Assembly (NCBI GenBank): GCA_964249735.1
Contig: CAXUDP010000023.1
Coordinates: 1-44,097 of the forward strand
Reading direction: 5' to 3'
Length of the DNA stretch: 44,097 nucleotides
Source of the DNA: Lichenicola sp964249735
Lineage (GTDB): Bacteria; Pseudomonadota; Alphaproteobacteria; Acetobacterales; Acetobacteraceae
Under the pieces are notes generated by a model that saw only the letters and a program-made list of their open reading frames with translations, did not search any database and was not told where the DNA came from. A program made the translations under genes and the position numbers. Below, piece by piece: positions 32,184 through 42,902 of this stretch (its first letter is position 1; every line of letters starts with the position of its first letter).

Positions 32184-32820
32184 GCGACAGGCGCCGGCCG
32201 AGGCTGCCGATGCGGGCCACGTCCGCCAGCCGGCGATCCAGGAACGCTTCGGTCTCCGGGCCGCCGCCGCGACGCAGCCAGTAGAGCAGCGTCGCGGAAT
32301 ACACCCCTGCCAGCAGCGCGCGCTTGCTGTACCAGCTGAAGCCGGTGGCGGTGTCGCCAGCCGCCAGCCAGAGCGTGTCCACGGTGCGCAGCAGGCTGCG
32401 GGCGGCGGCAGGCCGGTTGCCCGGGAGCGACAGCAGCGACAAGCCGCGCCGGATCGCCTCGCGGTCCGGCTCCGCCTGATCCAGGCGTGCCAGCAGCAGC
32501 GCCCGCACCCGCCGGCTCAACCTGGTTTCCGCGGTCGACGTCACGGCCATGGCGGCGTCGGCGAGTGCGCTGTGAGTTTCCACCATCTCCACCGGGCCGC
32601 CGGGGAACAGCAGGTCGGCATCCGGTCCGGCGGCCTGGCGGAGCGCGCGCACGGTCCAGCCGAGGTCCGGCACCAGCGGCAGCATCGTCCGGATCGCCTC
32701 GTCGCGCGCCAGGTCCGGCTCCAGCGGCGGCGCGAACCCGCTGCTGGCCAGGTCGAGCAGCGCGGACACGCCGCCGGCCAGCGGAACCGCCGACCTCAGC
32801 GCCCTGCCCAGCCGGGTCAC
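32173..32820 (-). CDS. COQ9 family protein
   Basis: A 215-residue protein of the COQ9 family. In mitochondria COQ9 binds lipids and supports the ubiquinone hydroxylase COQ7. The C-terminal signature is clear: GFSWYSKRALLAGVYSATLLYWLRRGG followed by AFLDRRLADVARIGSLGRRL. The family is also known as the rpsU-divergently transcribed protein; here def lies between it and rpsU. It starts with GTG overlapping the def stop (GTGA), so the two are translationally coupled. A role in ubiquinone synthesis is inferred. Confidence 0.9.
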   Translation of the reverse strand: MTRLGRALRSAVPLAGGVSALLDLASSGFAPPLEPDLARDEAIRTMLPLVPDLGWTVRALRQAAGPDADLLFPGGPVEMVETHSALADAAMAVTSTAETRLSRRVRALLLARLDQAEPDREAIRRGLSLLSLPGNRPAAARSLLRTVDTLWLAAGDTATGFSWYSKRALLAGVYSATLLYWLRRGGGPETEAFLDRRLADVARIGSLGRRLSPAR

Positions 32821-33353
32821 GCGACGACACCCATGCCGAAGCGGGCGTATTCGGTCTCATAGCCGAGCCGGGTCAGGTCGGTCATGCGCATCGGGTACAG
32901 GATCCCGTCCAGGTGGTCCTGCTCGTGCTGCAGCACCACCGCCAGGAAGCCGGACGCCTCGCCGGACACCGGCCGGGCGTGCCGGTCCAGCCCTTCGTAG
33001 CGAATGCGCGCCGGCCGCGGCACCGCGCCGCGCAGGCCGGGTATCGACAGGCAGCCCTCGGTCTGCGTCGCCATCTCATCGCCGATCGGGGTCAGCACCG
33101 GGTTGATCAGCGCGTCCACCTCGCGCGGCGGGTCGTCCGGGCCGGCGCTGCGCTGCGCCGGCACGTGGTAGACGAACAGCCGCAGCGGCACGTGCACCTG
33201 GGGTGCGGCGAGCCCGGCGCCGGCCGCGTCGTGCATGGTCTCGATCATGTCCTCGATCAGCTGCCTGATCGCGGGCCCGGTCGGGTCCTGCACCGGCTCC
33301 GCCTGTCCCAGCAGCACCGGATGCCCCATGCGCGCGATCTTCAACAAGGCCAT
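32817..33353 (-). CDS. def: Peptide deformylase
   Basis: Removes the formyl group from N-terminal formyl-Met of new proteins. The protein has 178 residues. Motif 1 is GAGLAAPQV, motif 2 EGCLSIPG with the metal-binding Cys, and motif 3 LQHEQDHLDG with the two metal His and catalytic Glu. ATG 33353 was chosen because GAGG lies 9 bp before it. The in-frame ATG at 33362 abuts the GAGG. Its 3' end overlaps the COQ9-like gene. Its 5' end faces rpsU, with a GC-rich 190-bp gap. Confidence 0.95.
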   Translation of the reverse strand: MALLKIARMGHPVLLGQAEPVQDPTGPAIRQLIEDMIETMHDAAGAGLAAPQVHVPLRLFVYHVPAQRSAGPDDPPREVDALINPVLTPIGDEMATQTEGCLSIPGLRGAVPRPARIRYEGLDRHARPVSGEASGFLAVVLQHEQDHLDGILYPMRMTDLTRLGYETEYARFGMGVVA

Positions 33354-33543
33354 GACGATCATCCTCGGTGGGAGATGGGCGACCCGATGCGACGCCGCCT
33401 CCGTCCCGGAGCGATTGTGCACCGGGACGGCGTTGTGCTATAGCCCCCGCCTCTTCGGGCCCCGCGCATCGGCGGTATCCGGACCAGACACGTCGGCGCC
33501 CCCCAACGCGGCGTTGGACACCCGACCAGGAGTTCATGGCACA

Positions 33544-33747
33544 GTGCAGGTTCTCGTTCGCGACAACAACGTCGACCAGGCGCTCAAGGCGCTCAAGAAG
33601 AAGATGCAGCGTGAAGGCATCTTCCGCGAGATGAAGCTGCGCCGGCATTACGAGAAGCCGTCCGAGCGTCGCGCCCGCGAGGCGGCAGAGGCCGTGCGCC
33701 GCGCCCGCAAGATGGAGCGCAAGCGCCTGGAGCGCGAAGGCTTCTGA
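33544..33747 (+). CDS. rpsU: 30S ribosomal protein S21
   Basis: A 67-residue, very basic small-subunit protein. The family sequence VQVLVRDNNVDQALKALKKK begins directly at the GTG at 33544, so that is the start. An AGGAG at 33528-33532 is 11 bp away, which is long, and an out-of-frame ATG at 33536 lies between them. An Arg/Ala-rich helical C-terminus follows. It has its own intrinsic terminator 26 bp after the stop and stands as a single-gene unit. Confidence 0.95.
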   Translation: MQVLVRDNNVDQALKALKKKMQREGIFREMKLRRHYEKPSERRAREAAEAVRRARKMERKRLEREGF

Positions 33748-33773
33748 CAGTCTGACGCACGGGACGTTTATCG

Positions 33774-33808
33774 GGCCGCAACCGGATCATCCCGGCTGCG
33801 GCCTTTTT
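33774..33808 (+). terminator. Rho-independent terminator after rpsU
   Basis: GGCCGCA (33774-33780) pairs with TGCGGCC (33797-33803). An inner CCGG/CCGG stem extends it after one mismatch, and TTTTT (33804-33808) follows directly. This is the only textbook intrinsic terminator seen in the window. It also separates rpsU from convergent leuB. Confidence 0.9.
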
Positions 33809-33826
33809 CTTGTCACCGCACGTGCA

Positions 33827-34948
33827 TCAGGCGACGAGCTTGTCCAGCTCGCGCAGCACCGCCTCGCCCATCACCACGGTGCCGACGCGGGCCTTGCCGG
33901 GGCTCATGATGTCGGCAGTGCGCAGGCCGGTGCCCAGCACGTTGACGCAGGCCTGCTCGACCAGGCGGGCCTCGTCGTCGAGGCCGAAGGAATAGCGCAG
34001 CAGCATCGCCAGGCTCAGGATCTGCGCCAGCGGGTTGGCCTGGCCAGTGCCTGCGATGTCGGGGGCGCTGCCGTGGATCGGCTCGTACAGCGCCGGCCGC
34101 CGGCCGTCCGCGCCGAGCGTGCCGAGCGTGGCCGAGGGCAGCATGCCGAGGCTGCCGGTCAGCATGGAAGCGAGGTCCGACAGCAGGTCGCCGAACAGGT
34201 TGCCTGTGACGATCACGTCGAACTGGCGCGGGTTGCGCACCAGCTGCATGGCGCAGTTGTCGGCCAGCATGTGGGTCAGCGCCACGTCGGGATAGTCTCG
34301 CGCGCGCAGCGCGGTGACCACCTGCCGCCACAGCAGCCCGCTCTCCATCACGTTGCTCTTCTCGACCGAGCACACGCTGTTGCCGCGCTGGCAGGCCAGC
34401 TCGAACGCGACGCGGGCCACGCGCTCGATCTCGGTGGTGTCGTAGACCTCGGTGTTCACGCCGCGACGCGAGCCGTCCGGCAGCGTCTCGATGCCGCGGG
34501 GCGTGCCGAAATAGATGCCGCCGACGGTCTCGCGCACGATCATGATGTCGAGGCCGCGCACCACCTCGGGCTTCAGCGTGCTGGCCTCGACCAGCGGGTC
34601 GAGCACGGTGGCCGGTCGCAGGTTGGCAAACAGGCCGAGCTCCTGACGCAGGCGCAGGATTGCCACCTCAGGTCGGTTCTCGAAAGCGACCTCGTCCCAG
34701 CCGGGACCGCCGACCGCGCCGAACAGCACGGCGTCGGAGGCGCGCGCCGCCTCGATCACGGAGTCACGGATCGGCACGCCGTGCACGTCGATCGAGGCGC
34801 CGCCGACCAGGTCCTCGCTGATGTCGAAGCTGATGCCGCGACGACGGCCGAGCCAGCCGACCACCCGTCCGGCCTCACGCATCACCTCCGGCCCGATCCC
34901 GTCGCCGGGAAGCACCAACAGCTTCTTGTTCAGCACCATGCGCGGCAT
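33827..34948 (-). CDS. leuB: 3-isopropylmalate dehydrogenase
   Basis: Oxidatively decarboxylates 3-isopropylmalate with NAD+ in leucine synthesis. The protein has 373 residues. LVLPGDGIGPEVM is the N-terminal signature and GAVGGPGWD follows. The substrate loop ESLR-type region is replaced by EVAILRLRQELGLFANLRPA with the Arg residues. The C-terminal metal Asp and the NAD loop GSAPDIAGTGQANPLAQILS are present. ATG 34948 has AGGA upstream; a second ATG lies at 34939. It is last in the leuC-leuD-leuB order, 21 bp after leuD. Confidence 0.96.
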   Translation of the reverse strand: MPRMVLNKKLLVLPGDGIGPEVMREAGRVVGWLGRRRGISFDISEDLVGGASIDVHGVPIRDSVIEAARASDAVLFGAVGGPGWDEVAFENRPEVAILRLRQELGLFANLRPATVLDPLVEASTLKPEVVRGLDIMIVRETVGGIYFGTPRGIETLPDGSRRGVNTEVYDTTEIERVARVAFELACQRGNSVCSVEKSNVMESGLLWRQVVTALRARDYPDVALTHMLADNCAMQLVRNPRQFDVIVTGNLFGDLLSDLASMLTGSLGMLPSATLGTLGADGRRPALYEPIHGSAPDIAGTGQANPLAQILSLAMLLRYSFGLDDEARLVEQACVNVLGTGLRTADIMSPGKARVGTVVMGEAVLRELDKLVA

Positions 34949-34969
34949 ACGTCCTGCGGGAGGGAAGCG

Positions 34970-35592
34970 TCAGCTGACGGCGATGCCGTGCATCCAGGGC
35001 CTGGACTGCACGCGCTCCTGCTCGAAGCGGTCGATCGCCTGGGCGTGCTGCAGGGTCTGGCCGATGTCGTCGAGGCCTTCCAGCAACAGGTGCCGGCGCA
35101 GCGGATCGACCACGAACGGCACCTCCTGCCCGTCCGGCCGCACCACCACCTCCCGCTGGAGATCCACCGTCAGCCGGCTGTTGGCGCCGCCGGCGGCGTC
35201 CTGCATCAGCAGGTCGCAGGTTTCGCGCGGCAGCTGGATCGGCAGGATGCCGTTCTTGAAGCAGTTGTTGTGGAAGATGTCGGCGAAGGAGGGCGCGATC
35301 ACGCAGCGTATGCCGAAGTCGAGCAGCGCCCAGGGCGCGTGCTCTCGGGACGAGCCGCAGCCGAAGTTCTCGTGGGTGACCAGGATCTGCGCCGTGCGAT
35401 ACGGCTCGCGGTTCAGCACGAAGTCGGGCTTCTCCGACCCGTCCGGGTTGTAGCGCAGGGCGTCGAACGCGTTCCGCCCGAGGCCGGTGCGCCCGATCGT
35501 CTTGAGGAACCGGGACGGGATGATCTTGTCGGTGTCGACATTGGCTTGCGGCAGCGGCGCGGCGATCGCGGTCAGGACGGTGAACGGCTCCA

Positions 35593-35593
<1 letters not shown>
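34970..35593 (-). CDS. leuD: 3-isopropylmalate dehydratase small subunit
   Basis: The swivelling small subunit that pairs with LeuC to isomerise 2- to 3-isopropylmalate. The protein has 207 residues. NVDTDKIIPSRFLKTI and FGCGSSREHAPWALLDFGI are the family signatures, followed by FHNNCFKNGILPIQL. The leuC stop and the leuD start are fused (GTGATG); either ATG 35593 (used here) or GTG 35596 may be used. Translational coupling with leuC keeps subunits balanced. Confidence 0.96.
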
Positions 35594-36990
<1,397 letters not shown>

Positions 36991-37013
36991 GGCGATCCTT
37001 CTCCCCGGAAAGC

Positions 37014-37400
37014 TTACTCGGCGGCGGCGGTCGGCGCGAGCTCGCGCGCCTTTTCGGCGATGCGGGCGGACTTGCCGCGGCGACCGCGAAGGTAATACAG
37101 CTTCGCGCGACGCACGTCGCCACGGCGCACCACGAAGATCTCCGAGATGGTCGGAGCGTAGAGCGGGAACACGCGCTCGACGCCCTCGCCGTAGGAGATC
37201 TTGCGCACGGTGAAGTTGCTGCCGAGGCCCTTGTTGGAGCGGGCGATCACCACGCCCTCGTAGGCCTGCACGCGGGTGCGCTCGCCTTCCACCACCTTCA
37301 CCGACACGCGCACGGTGTCTCCCGGTGCGAAGCGCGGCACGGCGCGGGCCTCGGTGAGGCGGGCGATCTGCTCGGCCTCGTATTGCTGGATGACGTTCAT
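37014..37400 (-). CDS. rplS: 50S ribosomal protein L19
   Basis: A 128-residue ribosomal protein located at the 30S-50S interface. The family sequence NVIQQYEAEQIARL begins at ATG 37400, followed by FAPGDTVRVSVKVVEGERTRVQAYEGVVI and FPLYAPTISEIFVVRRGDVRRAKLYYLRGRRGKSARI. The C-terminus is Ala-rich. It overlaps the trmD stop by 4 bp (ATGA). It is the last ribosomal gene of the ffh-rpsP-rimM-trmD-rplS unit. Confidence 0.97.
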   Translation of the reverse strand: MNVIQQYEAEQIARLTEARAVPRFAPGDTVRVSVKVVEGERTRVQAYEGVVIARSNKGLGSNFTVRKISYGEGVERVFPLYAPTISEIFVVRRGDVRRAKLYYLRGRRGKSARIAEKARELAPTAAAE

Positions 37401-38116
37401 GGGTGGAACTCCTTGGAACAATCGGCTGTGGCGGTTCGGGCGGCCCACAGGTCGGGGCGGCGCGTGCGGGTCGCCTCCCTCGCCTGCGCGTCCCGCCAGG
37501 CGGCAATGGCGGCGTGATGACCGGACAGCAGGACCGGCGGGACCGCCCGCCCCTGCCAGTCGGCGGGCCTGGTGTAGTGCGGGTATTCCAGCAGGCCGTC
37601 CCCGAAGCTTTCCTCGGCGGCGCTGTGTTCGGAGCCCATCACGCCGGGAAGCAGGCGGATGCAGGCATCGAGCAGGACCAGGGCGGCGGGCTCGCCGCCG
37701 GACAGCACGTAGTCGCCGATGCTGAGCTGCTCGGCGTCGCGGGCGTCGAGCACGCGCTCGTCCACGCCCTCGAAGCGGCCGCACAGCACCGTGACGCCGG
37801 GGCCCGCGGCCAGGCGGCGGATGTCGGCCTGACGCAGCGGGCGGCCACGGGGGGTGAGGTAGACCAGGGGTAGCGGATCGCTGCCGGCGGTGGCGGCGAT
37901 CGCGGCGTCCACCACGTCAGGGCGCATGACCATGCCGGCGCCGCCGCCGAACGGGGTGTCGTCCACGGCGCGGTGACGGCCGAGGCCGTGCCGGCGCAGG
38001 TCGTGGGTATGCAGCGACCAGATGCCCTCGGCCAGCGCACGTCCCGCCAGGGAATGGCCGAGCGGCCCGGGGAACATGTCCGGGAACAGGGTGAGGATCG
38101 TGGCCTGCCAGCTCAT
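37397..38116 (-). CDS. trmD: tRNA (guanine-N1)-methyltransferase
   Basis: Methylates G37 of tRNAs read from CNN codons, using SAM, to prevent frameshifting. The protein has 239 residues. The knotted SPOUT core is seen as TILTLFPDMF, VDDTPFGGGAGMVMRPDVV, YLTPRGRPL, LCGRFEGVDERVLD and SIGDYVLSGGEPAALVLLDA, with GLLEYPHYTRPA near the C-terminal domain. Its ATG overlaps the rimM stop by 4 bp and its stop overlaps the rplS start, giving tight coupling. Confidence 0.97.
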   Translation of the reverse strand: MSWQATILTLFPDMFPGPLGHSLAGRALAEGIWSLHTHDLRRHGLGRHRAVDDTPFGGGAGMVMRPDVVDAAIAATAGSDPLPLVYLTPRGRPLRQADIRRLAAGPGVTVLCGRFEGVDERVLDARDAEQLSIGDYVLSGGEPAALVLLDACIRLLPGVMGSEHSAAEESFGDGLLEYPHYTRPADWQGRAVPPVLLSGHHAAIAAWRDAQAREATRTRRPDLWAARTATADCSKEFHP

Positions 38117-38676
38117 GACGCGGCCCGGATGGGCGGCATGGAAGAGGCTTCGAGCGACTCGTCCGGAACCTCGATCTCGTCGGGCATCGCCACCACGATC
38201 AGGCCGGCGCCGAGCTGCACCTCGGGCACGCAGGAACGGGTGAACGGCAGCAGCACGGTTTGCCCCGCCTCGCCGAGCTCCAGGATCGGCCCGGCGCCGT
38301 AGTCATGCACCGCCAAGACGACGCCGACCGGTCGCTCGCCGATGGTGGTGCGCTCGACCGCGCGCAGGCCGACCAGGTCGGCGAGGTAGAACTCGTCCGG
38401 CTCCGGCTCCGGCAGGCGGTCGCGGTCGACGAACAGGCGGCGGTTGACCAGATGGGCCGCCTCGTCGCGGTCGCGCAGCGTCCGGCCGGCGGCGTCGGTC
38501 AGCTCGGCGATGCCGTCGCCGCGCCAGCGCAGGGTCCAGGACTGTCCGCGGTCGTCCAACAGGGCGCCGTAGGCGGCGAGGTCGGCCGGCACGGCGGCAT
38601 AGCTGTGCACGCGCAGGAGCCCGCGCACGCCGTGCGGCCGTCCCACCACGCCCATCAGGATGCGCCGTTCAACCAT
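38113..38676 (-). CDS. rimM: Ribosome maturation factor RimM
   Basis: Assists maturation of the 30S head and binds S19. The protein has 187 residues: an N-terminal RimM domain starting ILMGVVGRPHGVRGLLRVHSYA, then a PRC-barrel with DEFYLADLVGLRAVE, VLAVHDYGAGPILELG and VLLPFTRSCVPEVQL. About 25 residues extend the C-terminus. Standard position between rpsP and trmD, overlapping trmD by 4 bp and 31 bp after rpsP. Confidence 0.96.
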   Translation of the reverse strand: MVERRILMGVVGRPHGVRGLLRVHSYAAVPADLAAYGALLDDRGQSWTLRWRGDGIAELTDAAGRTLRDRDEAAHLVNRRLFVDRDRLPEPEPDEFYLADLVGLRAVERTTIGERPVGVVLAVHDYGAGPILELGEAGQTVLLPFTRSCVPEVQLGAGLIVVAMPDEIEVPDESLEASSMPPIRAAS

Positions 38677-38707
38677 CGCCCGGCCGGTCGTGCCCGCCGC
38701 GTCCGGA

Positions 38708-39049
38708 TCAGGCCGGCGCGGCGGCGTTGGCAGCGGCGCGCTCCTGCGCCTTCTTCTTCGGCGCGGACTGCTTCGGCTGCTCGCGATAGGCAGGCATCGC
38801 GGTCAGGCCGGCATGGCCGAGGAAGCGGGCGACGCGGTCGGTCGGCAGGGCGCCCTGGCTCATCCAGTGCAGGATGCGCTCGCCGGCGAGGTGAACGCGG
38901 TCGTCGTGCTCGGCCGGCAGCATCGGGTTGTAGCTGCCCACCTTCTCGATGAAGCGGCCGTCGCGCGGGGAGCGGCTGTCTGCCACCACGATGTGGTAGT
39001 ACGGGCGCTTCTTGGCGCCGGCGCGGGCAAGACGGATCTTGAGGCTCAT
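38708..39049 (-). CDS. rpsP: 30S ribosomal protein S16
   Basis: A 113-residue S16. The family sequence SLKIRLARAGAKKRPYYHIVVADSRSPRDGRFIEKVGSYNP is here split between start and middle, followed by LAGERILHWMSQGALPTDRVARFL. The Lys/Ala-rich C-terminus is longer than in E. coli (82 aa), as in other alphaproteobacteria. It lies 34 bp downstream of ffh. Confidence 0.96.
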   Translation of the reverse strand: MSLKIRLARAGAKKRPYYHIVVADSRSPRDGRFIEKVGSYNPMLPAEHDDRVHLAGERILHWMSQGALPTDRVARFLGHAGLTAMPAYREQPKQSAPKKKAQERAAANAAAPA

Positions 39050-39083
39050 CCTGAGATTCCTGTTCTAGTCGGCTGATATTGAA

Positions 39084-40475
<1,392 letters not shown>

Positions 40476-40546
40476 GATGAGGCCACCCCAAACGAGCAGG
40501 CGCCGCTGCGCGAGCCTTCGCGAAGCGACGTGTCTGATCGCCGCGG

Positions 40547-40575
40547 TGCCTAGACCCGGCTGGCCGGACTGTCAA
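40547..40575 (-). promoter_or_regulatory. Predicted ffh operon promoter
   Basis: On the minus strand, TTGACA (40575-40570) and TAGGCA (40552-40547) are separated by 17 bp. The -10 box lies 72 bp before the ffh GTG. The end of the mobile element (40600) is 24 bp beyond the -35 box, so the core promoter appears intact while anything further upstream was displaced. Confidence 0.6.
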
Positions 40576-40591
40576 TCGCGGCACGCGGAAG

Positions 40592-40599
40592 CCGCCCCG
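40592..40599. repeat. Target site duplication, left copy
   Basis: CCGCCCCG directly abuts the left inverted repeat and is repeated exactly at 44043-44050. A length of 8 bp fits IS1-family insertion, which makes 8-9 bp duplications. The sequence is all G/C, so a chance match is less negligible than usual. Confidence 0.75.
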
Positions 40600-40620
40600 A
40601 GTAGTGTCTCAGTTTGAAAT
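40600..40620 (+). repeat. Left terminal inverted repeat
   Basis: This pairs with 44022-44042 on the opposite strand at 18 of 21 positions; the shared core is TGTCTCAGTT followed by GAAAT. It abuts the target duplication. The stop codon of the zinc-ribbon gene begins within its last base. Confidence 0.8.
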
Positions 40621-40835
40621 CAGAAGCTGAGGCCCGGTTTTCCGCCGCCACATGAGGGGCAGCGGCGCAGCCAGATGTCGGAGCCGTTCGCACCGTATTC
40701 ATGCGCGCACTTCCCGCACCGCAAGACATAGACAACCTGGTTGTGATCGTTGCCTGCCAGGTCGGTCTTTCGCAGGACGGTTTGGCCGTTGCGACTGACA
40801 AAGCCCGGAACGGTCATGGCGCGGTTTCTGCTCAT
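40620..40835 (-). CDS. Small zinc-ribbon protein (element cargo)
   Basis: A 71-residue protein with four cysteines arranged as CGKC, about 18 residues, then CPSC, a probable zinc ribbon. The stretch between them contains YGANGSDIWLRRCPSCGGGKPG. From memory, a closely similar motif occurs in small unannotated proteins of mobile regions in proteobacteria. The N-terminal part has NRNGQTVLRKTDLAG. Start candidates are ATG 40835, ATG 40817 and TTG 40850; the choice is uncertain. It is the last gene before the left end, 36 bp downstream of the transposase, with its stop in the inverted repeat. The function is unknown. Confidence 0.7.
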   Translation of the reverse strand: MSRNRAMTVPGFVSRNGQTVLRKTDLAGNDHNQVVYVLRCGKCAHEYGANGSDIWLRRCPSCGGGKPGLSF

Positions 40836-40871
40836 GGGCTCTCTAGACAAAGCCTAGCAAGACAGATTGGG

Positions 40872-41748
40872 CTACGCGGCAGCCTGCTTCTTATAGGGTC
40901 CGCAAGCCTTCGGCGCCTCGGCCTGTGCGTCGATCAGTGCCACCACGTCCTCCATGCTCCATAGGTTGTCGGACAGGCCGGCAGCCATCGCTAGGGTGAC
41001 CCGCAGCGTATTGTGCTGGCGGACGAAGTTATACCAGCAGGTGTAGAGGGCGACCATGTGAGCATGGTTTTCTGCCTTCTTCGAGAATGCGTTCGTCAAC
41101 CGGGTGAACCGGCGCATCGACATCCGCATGGTGAGGTTCTGGCGCTCGGCGTAGCTGGTGCTGACGTATGCCTTCTCAGGACGACCCTCTATGCGCGCCT
41201 GGGTGGCACCAGTGCAGATGCCGGGGCTGTAGCGGCCAGCGCCAGCCACGTCCCCATAGTGCTTGATCAGCATGGCGTAGTCGATGTCGGCGCCGAACGC
41301 GCCTTCTACGGCGTCCAGGTAGACCCTGTGGCCGTCTGTGGTGAGCTGGACGCGGTTGGCGAGCCGAGCCGCCACGTCCTGCATGAATTCGTTTGCATAG
41401 CCCGCGTCACGACCGCCGATCAGATAGGACACGATGAGCTTGCTGTCGGCATCCAGGGCGGTCCAGGTCCAGACGTCGCCAGCGTCTTCCGGGGCGGCCT
41501 TGGCGGTCGCGACGTTCTTCTGCTTGGCGTAGCAGAACGACCAGATCTCGTCGGCCTGGATGCGCTTGGCCTTAATGCCGACGACCGTTGCATCATGGTG
41601 AGCAGCGCAGGCCTTGCCCGCGTCCACCAGCAGGGCGGAGACGGTGTTGATCGACACGTCGACCACGCGGGAAATCGACCGCATGGAGCTGCCTTCACAG
41701 AACATCGAGAGGATCTGGACGCTCGGCGGTAGAGAGCTTGTTTGCCAT
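40872..41748 (-). pseudogene. IS1-family transposase, frameshifted near codon 10
   Basis: The main frame (40872-41705, 277 residues) carries an IS1-type DDE domain. Asp52 lies in ADEIWSFCYAKQKN, Asp124 in TTDGHRVY and Glu187 in SYAERQNLTMRMSMRRFTRL (numbered from the Met at 41705). The helix-turn-helix SMRSISRVVDVSINTVSALLVD lies at its N-terminus. The expected first residues, MANKLSTAER, are encoded at 41748 in a different frame that stops after 17 codons. Joining them requires a shift of the reading frame near 41718, as if 2 bp were lost. It may be a pseudogene, a sequencing error, or a programmed frameshift. It follows the peptidase gene by 39 bp. Confidence 0.8.
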
Positions 41749-41787
41749 GACGCGCATGATATGAACTTTCATGCTTAGCCTCAAGCA

Positions 41788-42888
41788 TCAAGTTACGAGC
41801 CGAAGGTGGGACGACTGCTTCTTTTCAGGAGCGCCCAGAACGTCCTCCCCGTACATTTGATCGAGTTCAAGCGGCAGCAGAACAAGAGCTTTTGCTAACT
41901 CCTCCCGTGAATAACCAAGCGTTTTGGTGAAATGCTGAACCATCTTTCTGAGAAACGAAGGGAACTCGCGCTCGGGTTCGTTGGGTTCACGCTTCCTGTA
42001 TCCGAGCCGGGTCATCTCAATCCAAAATGAGCGAGACTGATAAGGAGTAATCAAGCCAAGTCTATCTGCACGAACGGCCAGAGAGGCCATCGACACTTTC
42101 CAATATCCTTTAAGATTCGCAAGCTGCCGAAGGTCGAACCTTCTCAATTGTGGTCTGATTTCATGGGCCGGTAGCAGAAAGGCGCCAGCAAAATTATCGG
42201 CTTCCTCTTCCATGGTGTCATCGTCTTTGAGCGCTATGGTGTGCAGCACCATGTGCCCGAGTTCGTGAGCAAGCGTATGCCTGACCCGATCAGCGGGAGC
42301 GTGCATGTTCACAAAGAACATGACCGGCATTCCATCAATTCTTTGACTCATGGCATCGATCAAGTCGCTGCCAAAGTCACAAGGAACTACAATTCCACCA
42401 TTCTCTTCAAGCAAAGTCATCATGTTATGAATTGGGCCGTCCGGAACCAACCAGGCTTCGCGAACGGCGCGTGCAACATCCTCAATATCAAGAGCACTCT
42501 TCTTCCCGGGCTGATATTCATCTCGGTCAATCTCGGGAATGAATCTATTGCTTTTCACTTGATATGAGGGAAGCATCTTCCGAATGTGCATCCGGCGGAT
42601 GTTCATCTCGGCTACTATTCTACCCAACGCCTTTGCAGAAAGCTTTTTCCGCTTCCGGTAGTGAAAAGGGGGAAAGCCGTACGGTCGGTCGGGTTCAAAA
42701 AAGAAAGCGCTTGGGTAGCCCAGTGCGCCCGCTACAGCCTGCACAAACTCAGCTGGAGGCTCTTTTGCACCGGTTTCAAACTTCGATAGCGTGCCCTGGG
42801 TAACGCCGACCATCAAGGACAATTCTGGCTGAGTGAGCCCGCGCGCATCTCGCGCGAGACCAAGCATATGAGGATTAAATCGATCCAT
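41788..42888 (-). CDS. HTH-XRE and ImmA/IrrE-type metallopeptidase (element cargo)
   Basis: A 366-residue two-domain protein. Residues about 5-60 are an XRE helix-turn-helix (LTQPELSLMVGVTQGTLSKFETG). Residues about 145-245 are a COG2856-type zinc peptidase with TLAHELGHMVLH (His208, Glu209, His212) and a third ligand in EEEADNFAGAFLLP (Glu229). A helical C-terminal region of about 120 residues follows, with no known motif. Relatives such as ImmA and IrrE cleave XRE-type repressors; here both parts are in one chain. It starts 14 bp after the unknown 180-aa gene. Composition is clearly AT-richer than the host, a sign of transfer. Confidence 0.9.
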   Translation of the reverse strand: MDRFNPHMLGLARDARGLTQPELSLMVGVTQGTLSKFETGAKEPPAEFVQAVAGALGYPSAFFFEPDRPYGFPPFHYRKRKKLSAKALGRIVAEMNIRRMHIRKMLPSYQVKSNRFIPEIDRDEYQPGKKSALDIEDVARAVREAWLVPDGPIHNMMTLLEENGGIVVPCDFGSDLIDAMSQRIDGMPVMFFVNMHAPADRVRHTLAHELGHMVLHTIALKDDDTMEEEADNFAGAFLLPAHEIRPQLRRFDLRQLANLKGYWKVSMASLAVRADRLGLITPYQSRSFWIEMTRLGYRKREPNEPEREFPSFLRKMVQHFTKTLGYSREELAKALVLLPLELDQMYGEDVLGAPEKKQSSHLRLVT

Positions 42889-42902
42889 TGGCCCTAAACG
42901 CT

